The notes beneath the pieces were generated by a model. It was not told where the DNA came from, did no database searches, and was given only the letters and a program-made list of their open reading frames with translations. Both the position numbers and the translations under genes were made by a program. DNA of 64,000 nt from a bacterium (GTDB lineage Bacteria > UBP14 > UBA6098 > 4484-93), in assembly GCA_021158465.1 (NCBI GenBank), contig JAGGUN010000027.1, positions 47,684 through 111,683 of the forward strand. The letters are read 5' to 3'. Positions 50,525 through 58,614 of this stretch are shown here, piece after piece (positions within the stretch are counted from its first letter, which is position 1; each line of letters starts with the position of its first letter).

Positions 50525-51303
50525 TTACTGTTCTCTACGGAGTATGGCTTACCGAGTTTGAAATCGACGAGCACAGCATCGATCGAGCCGATGACTATTT
50601 TACTCTTCATCATAACGGGTAGCTTGCGTGTATCGTCGGTGAGCCAGACCCACATTCTACCCTTCTGCTGGAATATTCCCTCTCCGACAAGGATCGGCTC
50701 CACCATAAATGTGGAAAATTTTCCCGCCGGCACCTCGACGGTATCCCTTTTATGCACCACCATAGCAAGCGGATAGTTTTTCCCATCGGTGTGGTTCGGG
50801 ATAGCGACCGTATCACCGACATCAAATTCCACCAGCCTGGCGAAATACAGAGATGATAAGACATCCTGAGTTCTCGGGGGTATCTGCATAACATATTTCT
50901 TCGTTTTGACGATATGCTCATCTTGATAGAAGGCAAACGATTTGTCAGCTTTGAACCTCCCTTCCCTGAGGTGCTTCTTGAACAAGAGAGAATATAACTC
51001 TTCTACATCCATAAACGATTCCACACGGTCCCTGACAGGAAAGAAGAGTGAGAACCCACTGTTTGTCCAGGCTTTCGATATGATGTGGTAGCAAAGCCTT
51101 CCCCGAAGCTCCACAATTCCATCGATGGAGAGGAGTGCATACCCTGCGTTGACAAATCCGTAATTGACGGCGAAGAAAAGTGATTCTCCCACTCCAAACG
51201 ATTCGTTCTCCGGTGGCTCGGTTATATAGCGGATCTCAGAACTCCCTTTGCACGGTAAACAGAGAGAAAGGGCAAGGATTATAAGAGCGATTCTTCTTCC
51301 CAT
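50521..51303 (-). CDS. DUF3108 family exported protein
   Basis: A 260-residue protein with an N-terminal export signal (IALIILALSLCLPCKGS). It is beta-rich and matches DUF3108: ESLFFAVNYGFVNAGYALLS near the start, SGFSLFFPVRDRVESFMD, a MVVHKRDTVEVPAGKFSTF segment and a final WVWLTDDTRKLPVMMKSKI. DUF3108 proteins are periplasmic or outer-membrane associated and of unknown function. A GGTGGAG site precedes the ATG, which lies 25 nt inside the upstream phosphatase gene. Confidence 0.87.
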   Translation of the reverse strand: MGRRIALIILALSLCLPCKGSSEIRYITEPPENESFGVGESLFFAVNYGFVNAGYALLSIDGIVELRGRLCYHIISKAWTNSGFSLFFPVRDRVESFMDVEELYSLLFKKHLREGRFKADKSFAFYQDEHIVKTKKYVMQIPPRTQDVLSSLYFARLVEFDVGDTVAIPNHTDGKNYPLAMVVHKRDTVEVPAGKFSTFMVEPILVGEGIFQQKGRMWVWLTDDTRKLPVMMKSKIVIGSIDAVLVDFKLGKPYSVENSN

Positions 51304-51767
51304 CGCTCCACCATTTCACGGATACAGGTCTCAAGTATGGTAAATGTTCTTTCGTAAGAGGAGATACCTCCCCCAAGAGGATCATCGATATCACCCTCCA
51401 CTGATGAGCAGAAATCAGTCAATAGATGCACCTTTCCCATGTACTCAGGGTAATGTGTTCTGAGCATATCGATGTGGAGCTGCTCCATCACAAGGACAAT
51501 GTCAGTAGAACTGATTGCTTCCCGAGAAACCTGTTTAGAACGCTTTTTCCCAAGCTCTATTCCGTGCTCCCGGCAGACTGTTTTAGCGTTCACCGTAGCT
51601 GGAGTTCTTTTAAGGTTCACAATCCCACGCGATTCCACCTTAACATCGGCTTTCCCTCTTTTTTTCAGGATCTGCTTGAGGATAGCTTCTGCCATCGGGC
51701 TTCTGCAGGTGTTCCCGGTACAAATAAAGAGAACACGCCTAAGCTTTTTCGACCCTAACCCCTCCAA
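51279..51767 (-). CDS. low-molecular-weight protein phosphatase, arginine-phosphatase (YwlE) type
   Basis: A 162-residue phosphatase. The catalytic loop FICTGNTCRSPMAEAIL holds Cys16 and Arg22. The Thr at position 20 of CTGNTCR corresponds to Thr11 of Bacillus YwlE, which favours phosphoarginine over phosphotyrosine; classical tyrosine phosphatases have Ile there. The general acid lies in DIDDPLGGGISSYE. The start is TTG at 51767, supported by AAGGAG with 5-nt spacing. It overlaps tsaC by 29 nt. In polysaccharide loci related enzymes reset tyrosine autokinases, which is the alternative role. No kinase of either type is in the window. Confidence 0.9.
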   Translation of the reverse strand: MEGLGSKKLRRVLFICTGNTCRSPMAEAILKQILKKRGKADVKVESRGIVNLKRTPATVNAKTVCREHGIELGKKRSKQVSREAISSTDIVLVMEQLHIDMLRTHYPEYMGKVHLLTDFCSSVEGDIDDPLGGGISSYERTFTILETCIREMVERWEEESLL

Positions 51768-52383
51768 GTAAACTCCTTAAAAATTCCAGGCTAACCTGCC
51801 CCTCACGGACAACAGCTATCCGCCTTGGGAAATCCGTTATATCAACTACAGTCGATGGAACTGCGCCTAACCTTCCTGCATCGAGCGCTATATCCACACC
51901 GGGAAATCTCGACCAGTCCACGCTATCTATAACCGTTATGGGGGGCTCTCCAGAGATATTGAAACTGGTAGAAACAAGCGGAGAGTTTATTCTCGATATA
52001 ATCTGCTCTACCAGAGGCAGCTGGGAAACCCGAACACCAAGCTTTCCGGCATCGCTCAGCACAATCTGAGGAAGATCAACCGCCGGTCTCACGACAAAAC
52101 TAACAGCCTTACCAGCAAGCATAGAGAGAATACCAGATAACCTTTCATAACCTTTAACAATATAAGGTAAATGCTCGAGCTTCACAAGCAAAATAACAGG
52201 AGAGCGGCTCTTTTTTTTGATAGAGAATATACTCTCAACCGAGCATGGAAAGCTTGGAATACAACCCATCCCATATACTGTCTCTGTGGGATAGACAATT
52301 ATCCCACCAGAAAGTAGACAATCTGCCACCTCTTTTAGCTGATTCTCCGTAAGGAGGGTAGCTACCTTGAGAACCTTTGTCAT
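51739..52383 (-). CDS. tsaC: L-threonylcarbamoyladenylate synthase
   Basis: A 214-residue Sua5/YrdC-fold enzyme that makes threonylcarbamoyl-AMP for the t6A37 modification of tRNAs. GGIIVYPTETVYGMGC, FSIKKKSRSPVILL (the KxR-S-P type substrate loop), LVSTSFNISGEPP and PSTVVDITDFPRRIAVVREG are the family segments. It is the short form without the extra Sua5 C-terminal domain. It overlaps the SPOR gene by 4 nt. Confidence 0.93.
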   Translation of the reverse strand: MTKVLKVATLLTENQLKEVADCLLSGGIIVYPTETVYGMGCIPSFPCSVESIFSIKKKSRSPVILLVKLEHLPYIVKGYERLSGILSMLAGKAVSFVVRPAVDLPQIVLSDAGKLGVRVSQLPLVEQIISRINSPLVSTSFNISGEPPITVIDSVDWSRFPGVDIALDAGRLGAVPSTVVDITDFPRRIAVVREGQVSLEFLRSLLGGVRVEKA

Positions 52384-52847
52384 TGAGGAATAATTCTGTC
52401 CCTTACGATAAAGGCATCGGAGAACCCTTGGGCTTTTACCTTTTCAAGTAGTTCCATAGCCTCTTCATATGTGCGACAGTTGCCAACACGAAGTTTGTAA
52501 TGTGGCGAGGAATAGATAAGATACACCTCCTGCCCGAGCATCTGCTTCGCCTCAACCATTCTGGCTTCTGCCTCCGTCTGCTCTGTGGTTATGAGTAGCT
52601 GTACGCGCCAACCGTAGTTCTCATCCATATCTTCGACAATCTTCTCACCACCATGGCGAGCCACCGGCTTCCTCTCGGCTGGCGGCTCCTTCTGTGGAAC
52701 CACAATAGCCGGCTCGTCAATTATCGACTCCGGAGAATAATCCTCCTTATCCGTCTTCTCCCTGTGCAGAGGATGCTCAAAGGCACACCCAAGCGGAAAA
52801 AGCGCCAGAAAAAGAAAACTAAAGATATTTATCAGTACCCTCTTCAT
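52380..52847 (-). CDS. SPOR-domain lipoprotein
   Basis: A 155-residue predicted lipoprotein: signal MKRVLINIFSFLFLALFPLGC with lipobox Cys21. A charged, proline-containing linker (about 30-75) leads to a C-terminal SPOR domain (about 78-152: WRVQLLITTEQTEAEARMVE, YKLRVGNCRTYEEAMELLEK, AFIVRDRI). SPOR domains bind denuded peptidoglycan glycans, often at the division site. It overlaps manC by 29 nt. Confidence 0.9.
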   Translation of the reverse strand: MKRVLINIFSFLFLALFPLGCAFEHPLHREKTDKEDYSPESIIDEPAIVVPQKEPPAERKPVARHGGEKIVEDMDENYGWRVQLLITTEQTEAEARMVEAKQMLGQEVYLIYSSPHYKLRVGNCRTYEEAMELLEKVKAQGFSDAFIVRDRIIPQ

Positions 52848-53895
52848 TCTTTATCCTTTCAACATATTCACGCATCTTCCCGAGCTTCTCCCTCCCCACA
52901 ATGAACGCAACATCGTCGGTATTGACCAGAAGCAGATCGTCAACACCAGCAACAACAACAAGCTTCTCTTTGTCTATATTTATTACAGTAACATCGTTGG
53001 AATCGATGGTCAAGAAATTGCTTGAAAGCCTCTCCTTTTCTTTCTCTCCAAGCGTAGAGTACAGCCGTTCAATTGCGGCGAAGGTTCCGATATCATCCCA
53101 GTTGAATGTCCCCTTAACCACAACAACCTTATCATATCTCTCAAGGATCGCCTTATCGAACGACACCTGTCGGCAGCGACCGAATAGCTTTTTCGCCCTA
53201 CTCTCATCTTCCTCTCTTAAAGCCTGCTTGATATTCTCACACATATCTGGTTCCAGTTTCCCCAGTATATCGGCGATAAGCCTTGCCTGAAAGATAAACA
53301 TCCCACTGTTCCAGAGGTACAAACCGCTCTTTATCATCTCGTCGGCACGCTTTAAGGACGGCTTCTCAACAAACTGCTCAACATCCATACAGAATCTGTC
53401 ATCGAGGCGGCAGGAACCGCAGCGGATGTATCCAAACCCTGTCTCCGGGCGAGTTGGAGATATACCGACAAGTGAGATATACTCCGGGTGGGATTCAACA
53501 AAATTCACCCCTCGGGTAAGCACCTGTTGGAACTGCTCCAGCGGAGATATCTTGTGGTCAGAAGAGAGCACAACCAAAAGAGCTTCCGGGTCAGATGCGA
53601 ATAATTTGAAAGCAGCATAGCAGATGGCTGGTGCGGTGTTGCGAGGAACCGGTTCTACAATGAAAAGTGAATCTCCAAGATAAGGAAGCCTCTGCTGGAT
53701 CTCAGATTTCAGCTCTGAGGAAGTAACTATTCTTATCCTGTTCGGTTCAACTATACCGCCGAACCGCTCAAGTGTCTCCTCGAGCATTGTCTTCTCCGAG
53801 CCGATCTTGAGTAGTTGCTTTGGAAAGTTCTTCCTCGATAGGGGCCACAACCTTTCACCTGCTCCACCTGCGAGAACAAGCCCGTACCGGCTCAT
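52819..53895 (-). CDS. manC: mannose-1-phosphate guanylyltransferase
   Basis: A 358-residue nucleotidyltransferase making GDP-mannose from mannose-1-phosphate and GTP. The signature is LAGGAGERLWPLSRKNFPKQ (residues 8-27). PVPRNTAPAICYAA, VVLSSDHKI, GFGYIRCG, VEKPSLKRADEMI and LWNSGMFIFQA follow in the order usual for ManC. It lacks the C-terminal isomerase domain of fused ManC/AlgA enzymes. GDP-mannose could supply the glycosyltransferases encoded at 5253-12852. It overlaps the secretin gene by 4 nt. Confidence 0.94.
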   Translation of the reverse strand: MSRYGLVLAGGAGERLWPLSRKNFPKQLLKIGSEKTMLEETLERFGGIVEPNRIRIVTSSELKSEIQQRLPYLGDSLFIVEPVPRNTAPAICYAAFKLFASDPEALLVVLSSDHKISPLEQFQQVLTRGVNFVESHPEYISLVGISPTRPETGFGYIRCGSCRLDDRFCMDVEQFVEKPSLKRADEMIKSGLYLWNSGMFIFQARLIADILGKLEPDMCENIKQALREEDESRAKKLFGRCRQVSFDKAILERYDKVVVVKGTFNWDDIGTFAAIERLYSTLGEKEKERLSSNFLTIDSNDVTVINIDKEKLVVVAGVDDLLLVNTDDVAFIVGREKLGKMREYVERIKNEEGTDKYL

Positions 53896-55175
53896 TTGTC
53901 GCCCCCTTGTATCTTTAGTCTGGTTTCGGTCGCCTCCTTAACAATAGTCGGAGTAACGAAGATTATGAGGTCAGACGAGGTATTTATCCTCCTGGTTTTT
54001 TTGAAAATCGGTCCTATAAGCGGCAGGTCTTTAAGCAACGGGACCCCAGCTTCCTCAACCTTTTCCTCCTCACCCGTCAGACCACCGATGACGGCGGTGC
54101 CTCCATCGTCAACAATCATCTGTGTGGAGGCACTTCTTGTTAGCACGGTAACAACCCCACCTCCAGCTGCCGACGCCTCGCTTCCTGCCTCCGCTGTCCG
54201 TTCAACCGAGAGAGTGAGCATAATCCTATCCTCTGCCGTCACATGCGGTGTCACAGTGAGCCTCGTCCCTGCCCGAATAGTCTGTGTCGCACCAGAAGCA
54301 CCAACCCCGCCAGGGATTGTTATCGTTATCTCCTTCCCGCTGAATATTTCCGCCTCCCTGTTGTCGAGCGTTGTTATCTCAGGATGATCAACGATCGTCC
54401 CCTTACCAGAGGTTATCGCTGCTGCAAGCATAGCCGATAAATCGTACTCACCAGATATCGTCCCCCATGTGAATGTTCCGATAAGTTCACCCAGACCTGG
54501 CGTGAGAGAAGCGATTGTCTTTTCCTCTTCTGTCCCCGTTTTCTTCTTCGCTGACCACTGTATTCCCAACTCCCTCGTGTAATCGGCATCTATCAATACT
54601 ATCTTCGCATTTATCCTTATCTGTCTTGCCTCAACATCGAGTTCGCGAATCATCTCCTCTATCACAGGGAAGTTGTCCTCTACCTCCGTTACCAGAAGCG
54701 AGTTCGTCCTTGCATCCACCTGTACCTTCCCACGCCTGGTGAGAACCGCCGATAGCGCCTCTGCCATCTCTTCGGCAGAGGCATACTGTATCGAATATAT
54801 CCTCGTCACAGGCTCTATCAAGTCAATGCGCCTTTTCTCGTATTCCCTCTTCTTTATATCCATGTCCATATACTCGCTCTCGGTCATAACCCTTATACAG
54901 CCAGGCTCTTCTATCTTCTTGAGGTTGTATGTAGCCAGAACAATATTGAAAGCCTCCTCCCAGGTAACATCGACAAGCTCCATCGTGACCGTTCCTGTGA
55001 CATTCGGGTTCAAGACGATATTCACATTTCCTTCCCTGGCAAGGAATTGGAATACTGCCTGAACTGAAGCTCCCTGAAATACTATATGCTCAAACCTCTT
55101 CTGCACCTGGGAAACACCAGAGAGGGCAAAAACAAAGAGAAGCAAAAAACATAGCATCCAAAACCTTTTCATCAT
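53892..55175 (-). CDS. pilQ: type IV pilus secretin (short PilQ)
   Basis: A 427-residue outer-membrane secretin. After the signal peptide (FWMLCFLLLFVFALSGVS) comes an STN-type domain (about 28-85: HIVFQGASVQAVFQFLAR, MELVDVTWEEAFNIVL), then one secretin_N module (RIYSIQYASAEEMAEAL, VDARTNSLLVTEVEDNF). The beta-barrel follows, with IVDHPEITTLDNREAEIFSG and the C-terminal VPLLKDLPLIGPIFKK. It is shorter than many PilQ proteins and has no AMIN domain; an AMIN-like domain instead sits on the protein encoded just upstream. It overlaps neighbours by 4 nt. Confidence 0.93.
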   Translation of the reverse strand: MMKRFWMLCFLLLFVFALSGVSQVQKRFEHIVFQGASVQAVFQFLAREGNVNIVLNPNVTGTVTMELVDVTWEEAFNIVLATYNLKKIEEPGCIRVMTESEYMDMDIKKREYEKRRIDLIEPVTRIYSIQYASAEEMAEALSAVLTRRGKVQVDARTNSLLVTEVEDNFPVIEEMIRELDVEARQIRINAKIVLIDADYTRELGIQWSAKKKTGTEEEKTIASLTPGLGELIGTFTWGTISGEYDLSAMLAAAITSGKGTIVDHPEITTLDNREAEIFSGKEITITIPGGVGASGATQTIRAGTRLTVTPHVTAEDRIMLTLSVERTAEAGSEASAAGGGVVTVLTRSASTQMIVDDGGTAVIGGLTGEEEKVEEAGVPLLKDLPLIGPIFKKTRRINTSSDLIIFVTPTIVKEATETRLKIQGGDK

Positions 55176-56050
55176 CTCTCCTTGGGAAGGCTAATCTTTA
55201 CCCTTCTCACTATTCCAAACTCTTCCAGCGTGACATAAACCGTGGTGGAATCTATCTTCTCAACCCGACCGTTCAACACCTTGCTACCCTTTCTTAACAG
55301 ATAGCCAAACCCTTTCTCATCCTCGCTCAGGGCAGCATAACCGTCCTTGTCTCTTATTATCCCCACAAGCTTGAGACGCTCAACATTTGGGGCTTTCTCT
55401 CTTCCAATGACCATCTGTTCCGTCGGGAGAACTACCAGCGCAGGGTCCCTGAGCCCGCGAGCATTGTAGACAATTTTCTTTCGAATATACTTTATCGTAT
55501 CGCCCACCCCGATCCTGCCAGTATCCAACACAGCAACTGATTCAGGCACAATAGGAGTCACCTTTACCGTTCCTATAACCGCCTCCCTGGGCGGCGGGAG
55601 AGGAGAAGGCGGAACCTTAGGAATAGCCTTTTTCCTCGCTACATACCTTTCCATCGACGGATACCCAGAGGCGATTATCCTGACAAACACCACGCTATCC
55701 TTCGGGAAGATATTATACTTAATCTTTTCCTTCTCCACTTCAACTACAACCCTTGTAATAGGCACAGGCTTTGTCTGAAACTGGCTTGTTCTTATGACCT
55801 TCACAACGCCCGCAGGCAGGTCATCAAAAACCTTCGACGGAAGATTGTGATATGCGTCAAATATATCCACAACAAGCCTTCTGGTACCAGAAAGGAACGC
55901 ATGCTTTTCGGTTACCTTCCCTGTGGATACAACCTTAACAACGGTGGTATCCCCTGCCTTTTCCATCTCCAAAGAGCTGACATAGACAGGAGCAGCCCGA
56001 AGAGAGAAAACCAACAGCAGTGTCATAACTGTGCATATAACGCCTCTCAT
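55172..56050 (-). CDS. pilP: AMIN-PilP fusion protein of the pilus alignment complex
   Basis: A 292-residue exported protein. A signal peptide (VICTVMTLLLVFSLRA) is followed by an AMIN-like domain (about 20-125: VYVSSLEMEKAGDTTVVKVV, RRLVVDIFDAYHNLPS, VVVEVEKEKIKYNI). A proline-rich linker (about 145-155) leads to a PilP-like domain (about 195-290: NARGLRDPALVV, ERLKLVGIIRDKDGYAAL, GYLLRKGSKVLNGRVEKID). PilP links the inner-membrane PilNO complex to the secretin. AMIN domains bind peptidoglycan and normally belong to PilQ. It overlaps pilO and pilQ by 4 nt. Confidence 0.86.
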   Translation of the reverse strand: MRGVICTVMTLLLVFSLRAAPVYVSSLEMEKAGDTTVVKVVSTGKVTEKHAFLSGTRRLVVDIFDAYHNLPSKVFDDLPAGVVKVIRTSQFQTKPVPITRVVVEVEKEKIKYNIFPKDSVVFVRIIASGYPSMERYVARKKAIPKVPPSPLPPPREAVIGTVKVTPIVPESVAVLDTGRIGVGDTIKYIRKKIVYNARGLRDPALVVLPTEQMVIGREKAPNVERLKLVGIIRDKDGYAALSEDEKGFGYLLRKGSKVLNGRVEKIDSTTVYVTLEEFGIVRRVKISLPKER

Positions 56051-56643
56051 TCCGGTAACTCCTCGAGATGTGGTGGCAGCATCCTTTGGGATTCGGTGAT
56101 ATTGTATGTGTAGAGCGTAAGGTCAACATTTATCGACAGGTCCTCGGTAGCAGAGGGGATAGCGGTTATATTCATTCCACCCGCATTCACAATAAACGGG
56201 AAGTTTGCAACATCTGCCAGAAAACCGCCAAGCCCGTGATATGTAGTTGAAATCTTCAACGAATAAGGGCTAACAAAGTAAAAATCAACTTGCTTTGTCG
56301 GTTCAGGAGTCAAGGACGATAGGTAGACCATATTGTTTTTCGCCGCGACATAGAAATGGTTCAGGAAGTCAGGGACACTTCTGGTCAACGGCAGAAGGCT
56401 CTCGAGTGCCCGATACTTATAGTAGGAAGCCATAACCTCCCGTTTCAACTCTTCATAGGTTTCTACCTTTAACTTTGCCTCGTGGATCTTGAGCCTTAAA
56501 TCCTCCAGCTGGTTCTCCTTTCTTTTTATCTCCTCCAGTTTCGGAGAATACATCCTAAAATACCATATAGCAGTGACAAGAACGATCAAAACCCCAACAA
56601 CCACATACCGCTGAACCCTGGGGTCGGTTAGAGAGGCGGCCAT
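56047..56643 (-). CDS. pilO: type IV pilus assembly protein PilO
   Basis: A 198-residue inner-membrane protein: one transmembrane helix (VVVGVLIVLVTAIWYFRMY, about 14-32), a coiled coil (about 35-75) and a ferredoxin-like periplasmic domain (LPLTRSVPDFLNHFYVAA, then YFVSPYSLKISTTYHGLGGF). It pairs with PilN. The gene begins 1 nt after pilN and overlaps pilP by 4 nt. Confidence 0.93.
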   Translation of the reverse strand: MAASLTDPRVQRYVVVGVLIVLVTAIWYFRMYSPKLEEIKRKENQLEDLRLKIHEAKLKVETYEELKREVMASYYKYRALESLLPLTRSVPDFLNHFYVAAKNNMVYLSSLTPEPTKQVDFYFVSPYSLKISTTYHGLGGFLADVANFPFIVNAGGMNITAIPSATEDLSINVDLTLYTYNITESQRMLPPHLEELPE

Positions 56644-56644
56644 A

Positions 56645-57361
56645 TTATCTAAGCCCCTCCATCATCCTTCTGGCTCTCTCCTTATCAACACCGAGAGCCT
56701 CTTTCCCCTTCTTGATAAGCATCTTACCAGCAGGAACACCAGGACGCCTCTCTCTCTTGGGCTTAAACTCCTCAGGAATGGAGAACTCACCAGCCTCAGT
56801 AATCCCCGCCTCCTTGATGAGGTCAAAGTCAAATTTATATGAGAACGTCTTCGGACTGCTTCCTGCCTCCTCACGAATGAAACTCAAGCTAACATTCCGC
56901 AGTATCGGAGAGGATATCAGCCTCTTCATAAAAACCTCTATGTTCTTCAAAGAATACCCTTTCCCCGAGAGCGAGATATGCCCATCCTCAGATATGGAAA
57001 TATTTGTCAACCAAGAATAATCTGGAAGAAGAGTGGCTATCTCTTCCAGAATCTTCACCTGAATTGCTCTGGTCGCCTCTAACATCTGAATTGCTTTCAT
57101 CTTGGAGCTTATCTCATCCTTTATCTGCTGTATTTTCTGAATGGCTGCAACCTTCTTCTCCAGCTTCTCCATCTGCCTTTGGGCTACTAACAGCTCTCTA
57201 TCCAAAGATTCAATGCGAGCGTTCTGCGAGGCGTTCGTAAAATAAAAAAAACCTATCAGAATAAAAAGAGCAAGCAACTCATATATAAGGATTCTGTCGG
57301 GTCCTCTTCTTACTCGCCTGATCCGCCTGAGTTCCGTGGGTAAGAGGTTTATCTTGAGCAT
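56645..57361 (-). CDS. pilN: type IV pilus assembly protein PilN
   Basis: A 238-residue inner-membrane protein. The cytoplasmic tail carries the PilM-binding motif (MLKINLLPTELRRIRR), followed by a transmembrane helix (ILIYELLALFILIGFFYF) and a coiled coil (about 48-95). The periplasmic fold contains PDYSWLTNISISEDGHISLS. A basic C-terminal extension of about 45 residues (KPKRERRPGVPAGKMLIKKG) is unusual. It starts 6 nt after pilM. Confidence 0.92.
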   Translation of the reverse strand: MLKINLLPTELRRIRRVRRGPDRILIYELLALFILIGFFYFTNASQNARIESLDRELLVAQRQMEKLEKKVAAIQKIQQIKDEISSKMKAIQMLEATRAIQVKILEEIATLLPDYSWLTNISISEDGHISLSGKGYSLKNIEVFMKRLISSPILRNVSLSFIREEAGSSPKTFSYKFDFDLIKEAGITEAGEFSIPEEFKPKRERRPGVPAGKMLIKKGKEALGVDKERARRMMEGLR

Positions 57362-57367
57362 CTTACC

Positions 57368-58435
57368 TTATCCTTGCCTGAGAGCCAATCCCGTGGCGAT
57401 AGCATAGAGAGGAGCAACCTCGTCTTTCTTCTTTTCCCCAAAGAAGAACGGCTCGCAGATAATCTTCTGAAAAGGGTCCAAGATCTCCACCTCGGTAGGG
57501 AGCTTTTCCTTCATCGCCTCCATAAAGAACGGTATAAGTGAGCCTCCCCCAGAGAAGTAATATTTATCAACACCTCTACCTTCAAGGCTCTTCTCAAGAA
57601 AGCTATACACCATATCAAGCCCGACCTTCACATCATCCGAGGCGATGAATATCGCTCCTCTAAGCGATGTCTCGTCCAACCAGCCGGTCTCACCAGAGAT
57701 TATCCTCGAAACCTCCTCATTCGAGAGGCGCAGTTCAGACTGAATCCTGCTCCAGATGTCCTTCGCACCCATAGAGATGTCCCTGACAGTAAAAAGCTTC
57801 TGGTCAACTATGATAGCTATATTGGTCAGCTCATACCCAACATTCACAAGAAAATATATCCCCTTCTCAGGAACCTCATAGTTGTAAGTGAATACATTGT
57901 AAAGGGCAAAATAATCTACATCGATGATAATAGGAGTAAGCCCGGCACCATCCAACAGGTCAACATAACTTTCCACATAATCACCCTTGGCAGCAGTCAA
58001 AAGAATCCTTAACCTTCTTCCTTCATCTATCTCCTCCAGAACCTCATAACTCAGCGAAACCCCATCAGTTCCTGTCGGGATGTGAGATTCTGCCTCGGTT
58101 AGCACAAGCTCATCCAGCTTTACCTTCCCCTTTGGACGTGTCACCATGAAGATGTCCGTCATAACCTTATGCCCAGAAATCGAGGCAATCACCTCAGTTA
58201 TCTCCGGGTCAACAGCGTCAACCAGCTCCTGAATAACCCCTATAAGTACCTCCCGTTCCCTTATCTCTTTGTCAGATATCGATCTGGACGGGTAGCGACG
58301 AACCGCAAGCCCCTCAACCGTCGGCTCACCTTTGGGAGGAAACTCAATCTTGACAAGCTTTGAAGAAAAACTGCCGATGTCAATACCAACAGAGGTAACC
58401 ATCTTCTTTCCGAATATCGAATCGAAAAGCCCCAT
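57368..58435 (-). CDS. pilM: type IV pilus assembly protein PilM
   Basis: A 355-residue actin/FtsA-fold ATPase. TSVGIDIGSFSSKLVKIEF is the phosphate-1 loop; YFLVNVGYELTNIAII and YYFSGGGSLIPFFMEAM are the later nucleotide-binding loops. It ends with the usual ATGLALRQG. PilM sits on the cytoplasmic face bound to PilN. It heads the pilMNOPQ-manC run with a strong promoter; GGGAGAAAG precedes the ATG. Confidence 0.95.
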   Translation of the reverse strand: MGLFDSIFGKKMVTSVGIDIGSFSSKLVKIEFPPKGEPTVEGLAVRRYPSRSISDKEIREREVLIGVIQELVDAVDPEITEVIASISGHKVMTDIFMVTRPKGKVKLDELVLTEAESHIPTGTDGVSLSYEVLEEIDEGRRLRILLTAAKGDYVESYVDLLDGAGLTPIIIDVDYFALYNVFTYNYEVPEKGIYFLVNVGYELTNIAIIVDQKLFTVRDISMGAKDIWSRIQSELRLSNEEVSRIISGETGWLDETSLRGAIFIASDDVKVGLDMVYSFLEKSLEGRGVDKYYFSGGGSLIPFFMEAMKEKLPTEVEILDPFQKIICEPFFFGEKKKDEVAPLYAIATGLALRQG

Positions 58436-58469
58436 CTTTCTCCCGTAATAGTTTATTTTTTCTGAAGAT

Positions 58470-58498
58470 AGTATATATTATCTTAACTAAGTTGTCAA
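58470..58498 (-). promoter_or_regulatory. sigma-70-type promoter of the pilM operon
   Basis: Minus-strand TTGACA (58493-58498), a 17-nt spacer and TATACT (58470-58475), one mismatch from consensus. The expected start near 58463 leaves a ~28-nt leader before the pilM ATG. Confidence 0.8.
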
Positions 58499-58554
58499 GC
58501 TAAAAATAAAAGTTCCAAAGCAAACCTAAAATACCACATAGGAAAAAATAACAT

Positions 58555-58582
58555 TTGACTTTTCACTTACGGGGGTTAACTT
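58555..58582 (+). promoter_or_regulatory. candidate sigma-70-type promoter of the PATAN-purF operon
   Basis: TTGACT (58555-58560), a 16-nt spacer and TAACTT (58577-58582), 32 nt before the start codon at 58615. It is divergent from the pilM promoter. Confidence 0.5.
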
Positions 58583-58614
58583 TCCTGTGAGGTTTAATCT
58601 GGAAAGGAGAGAGT

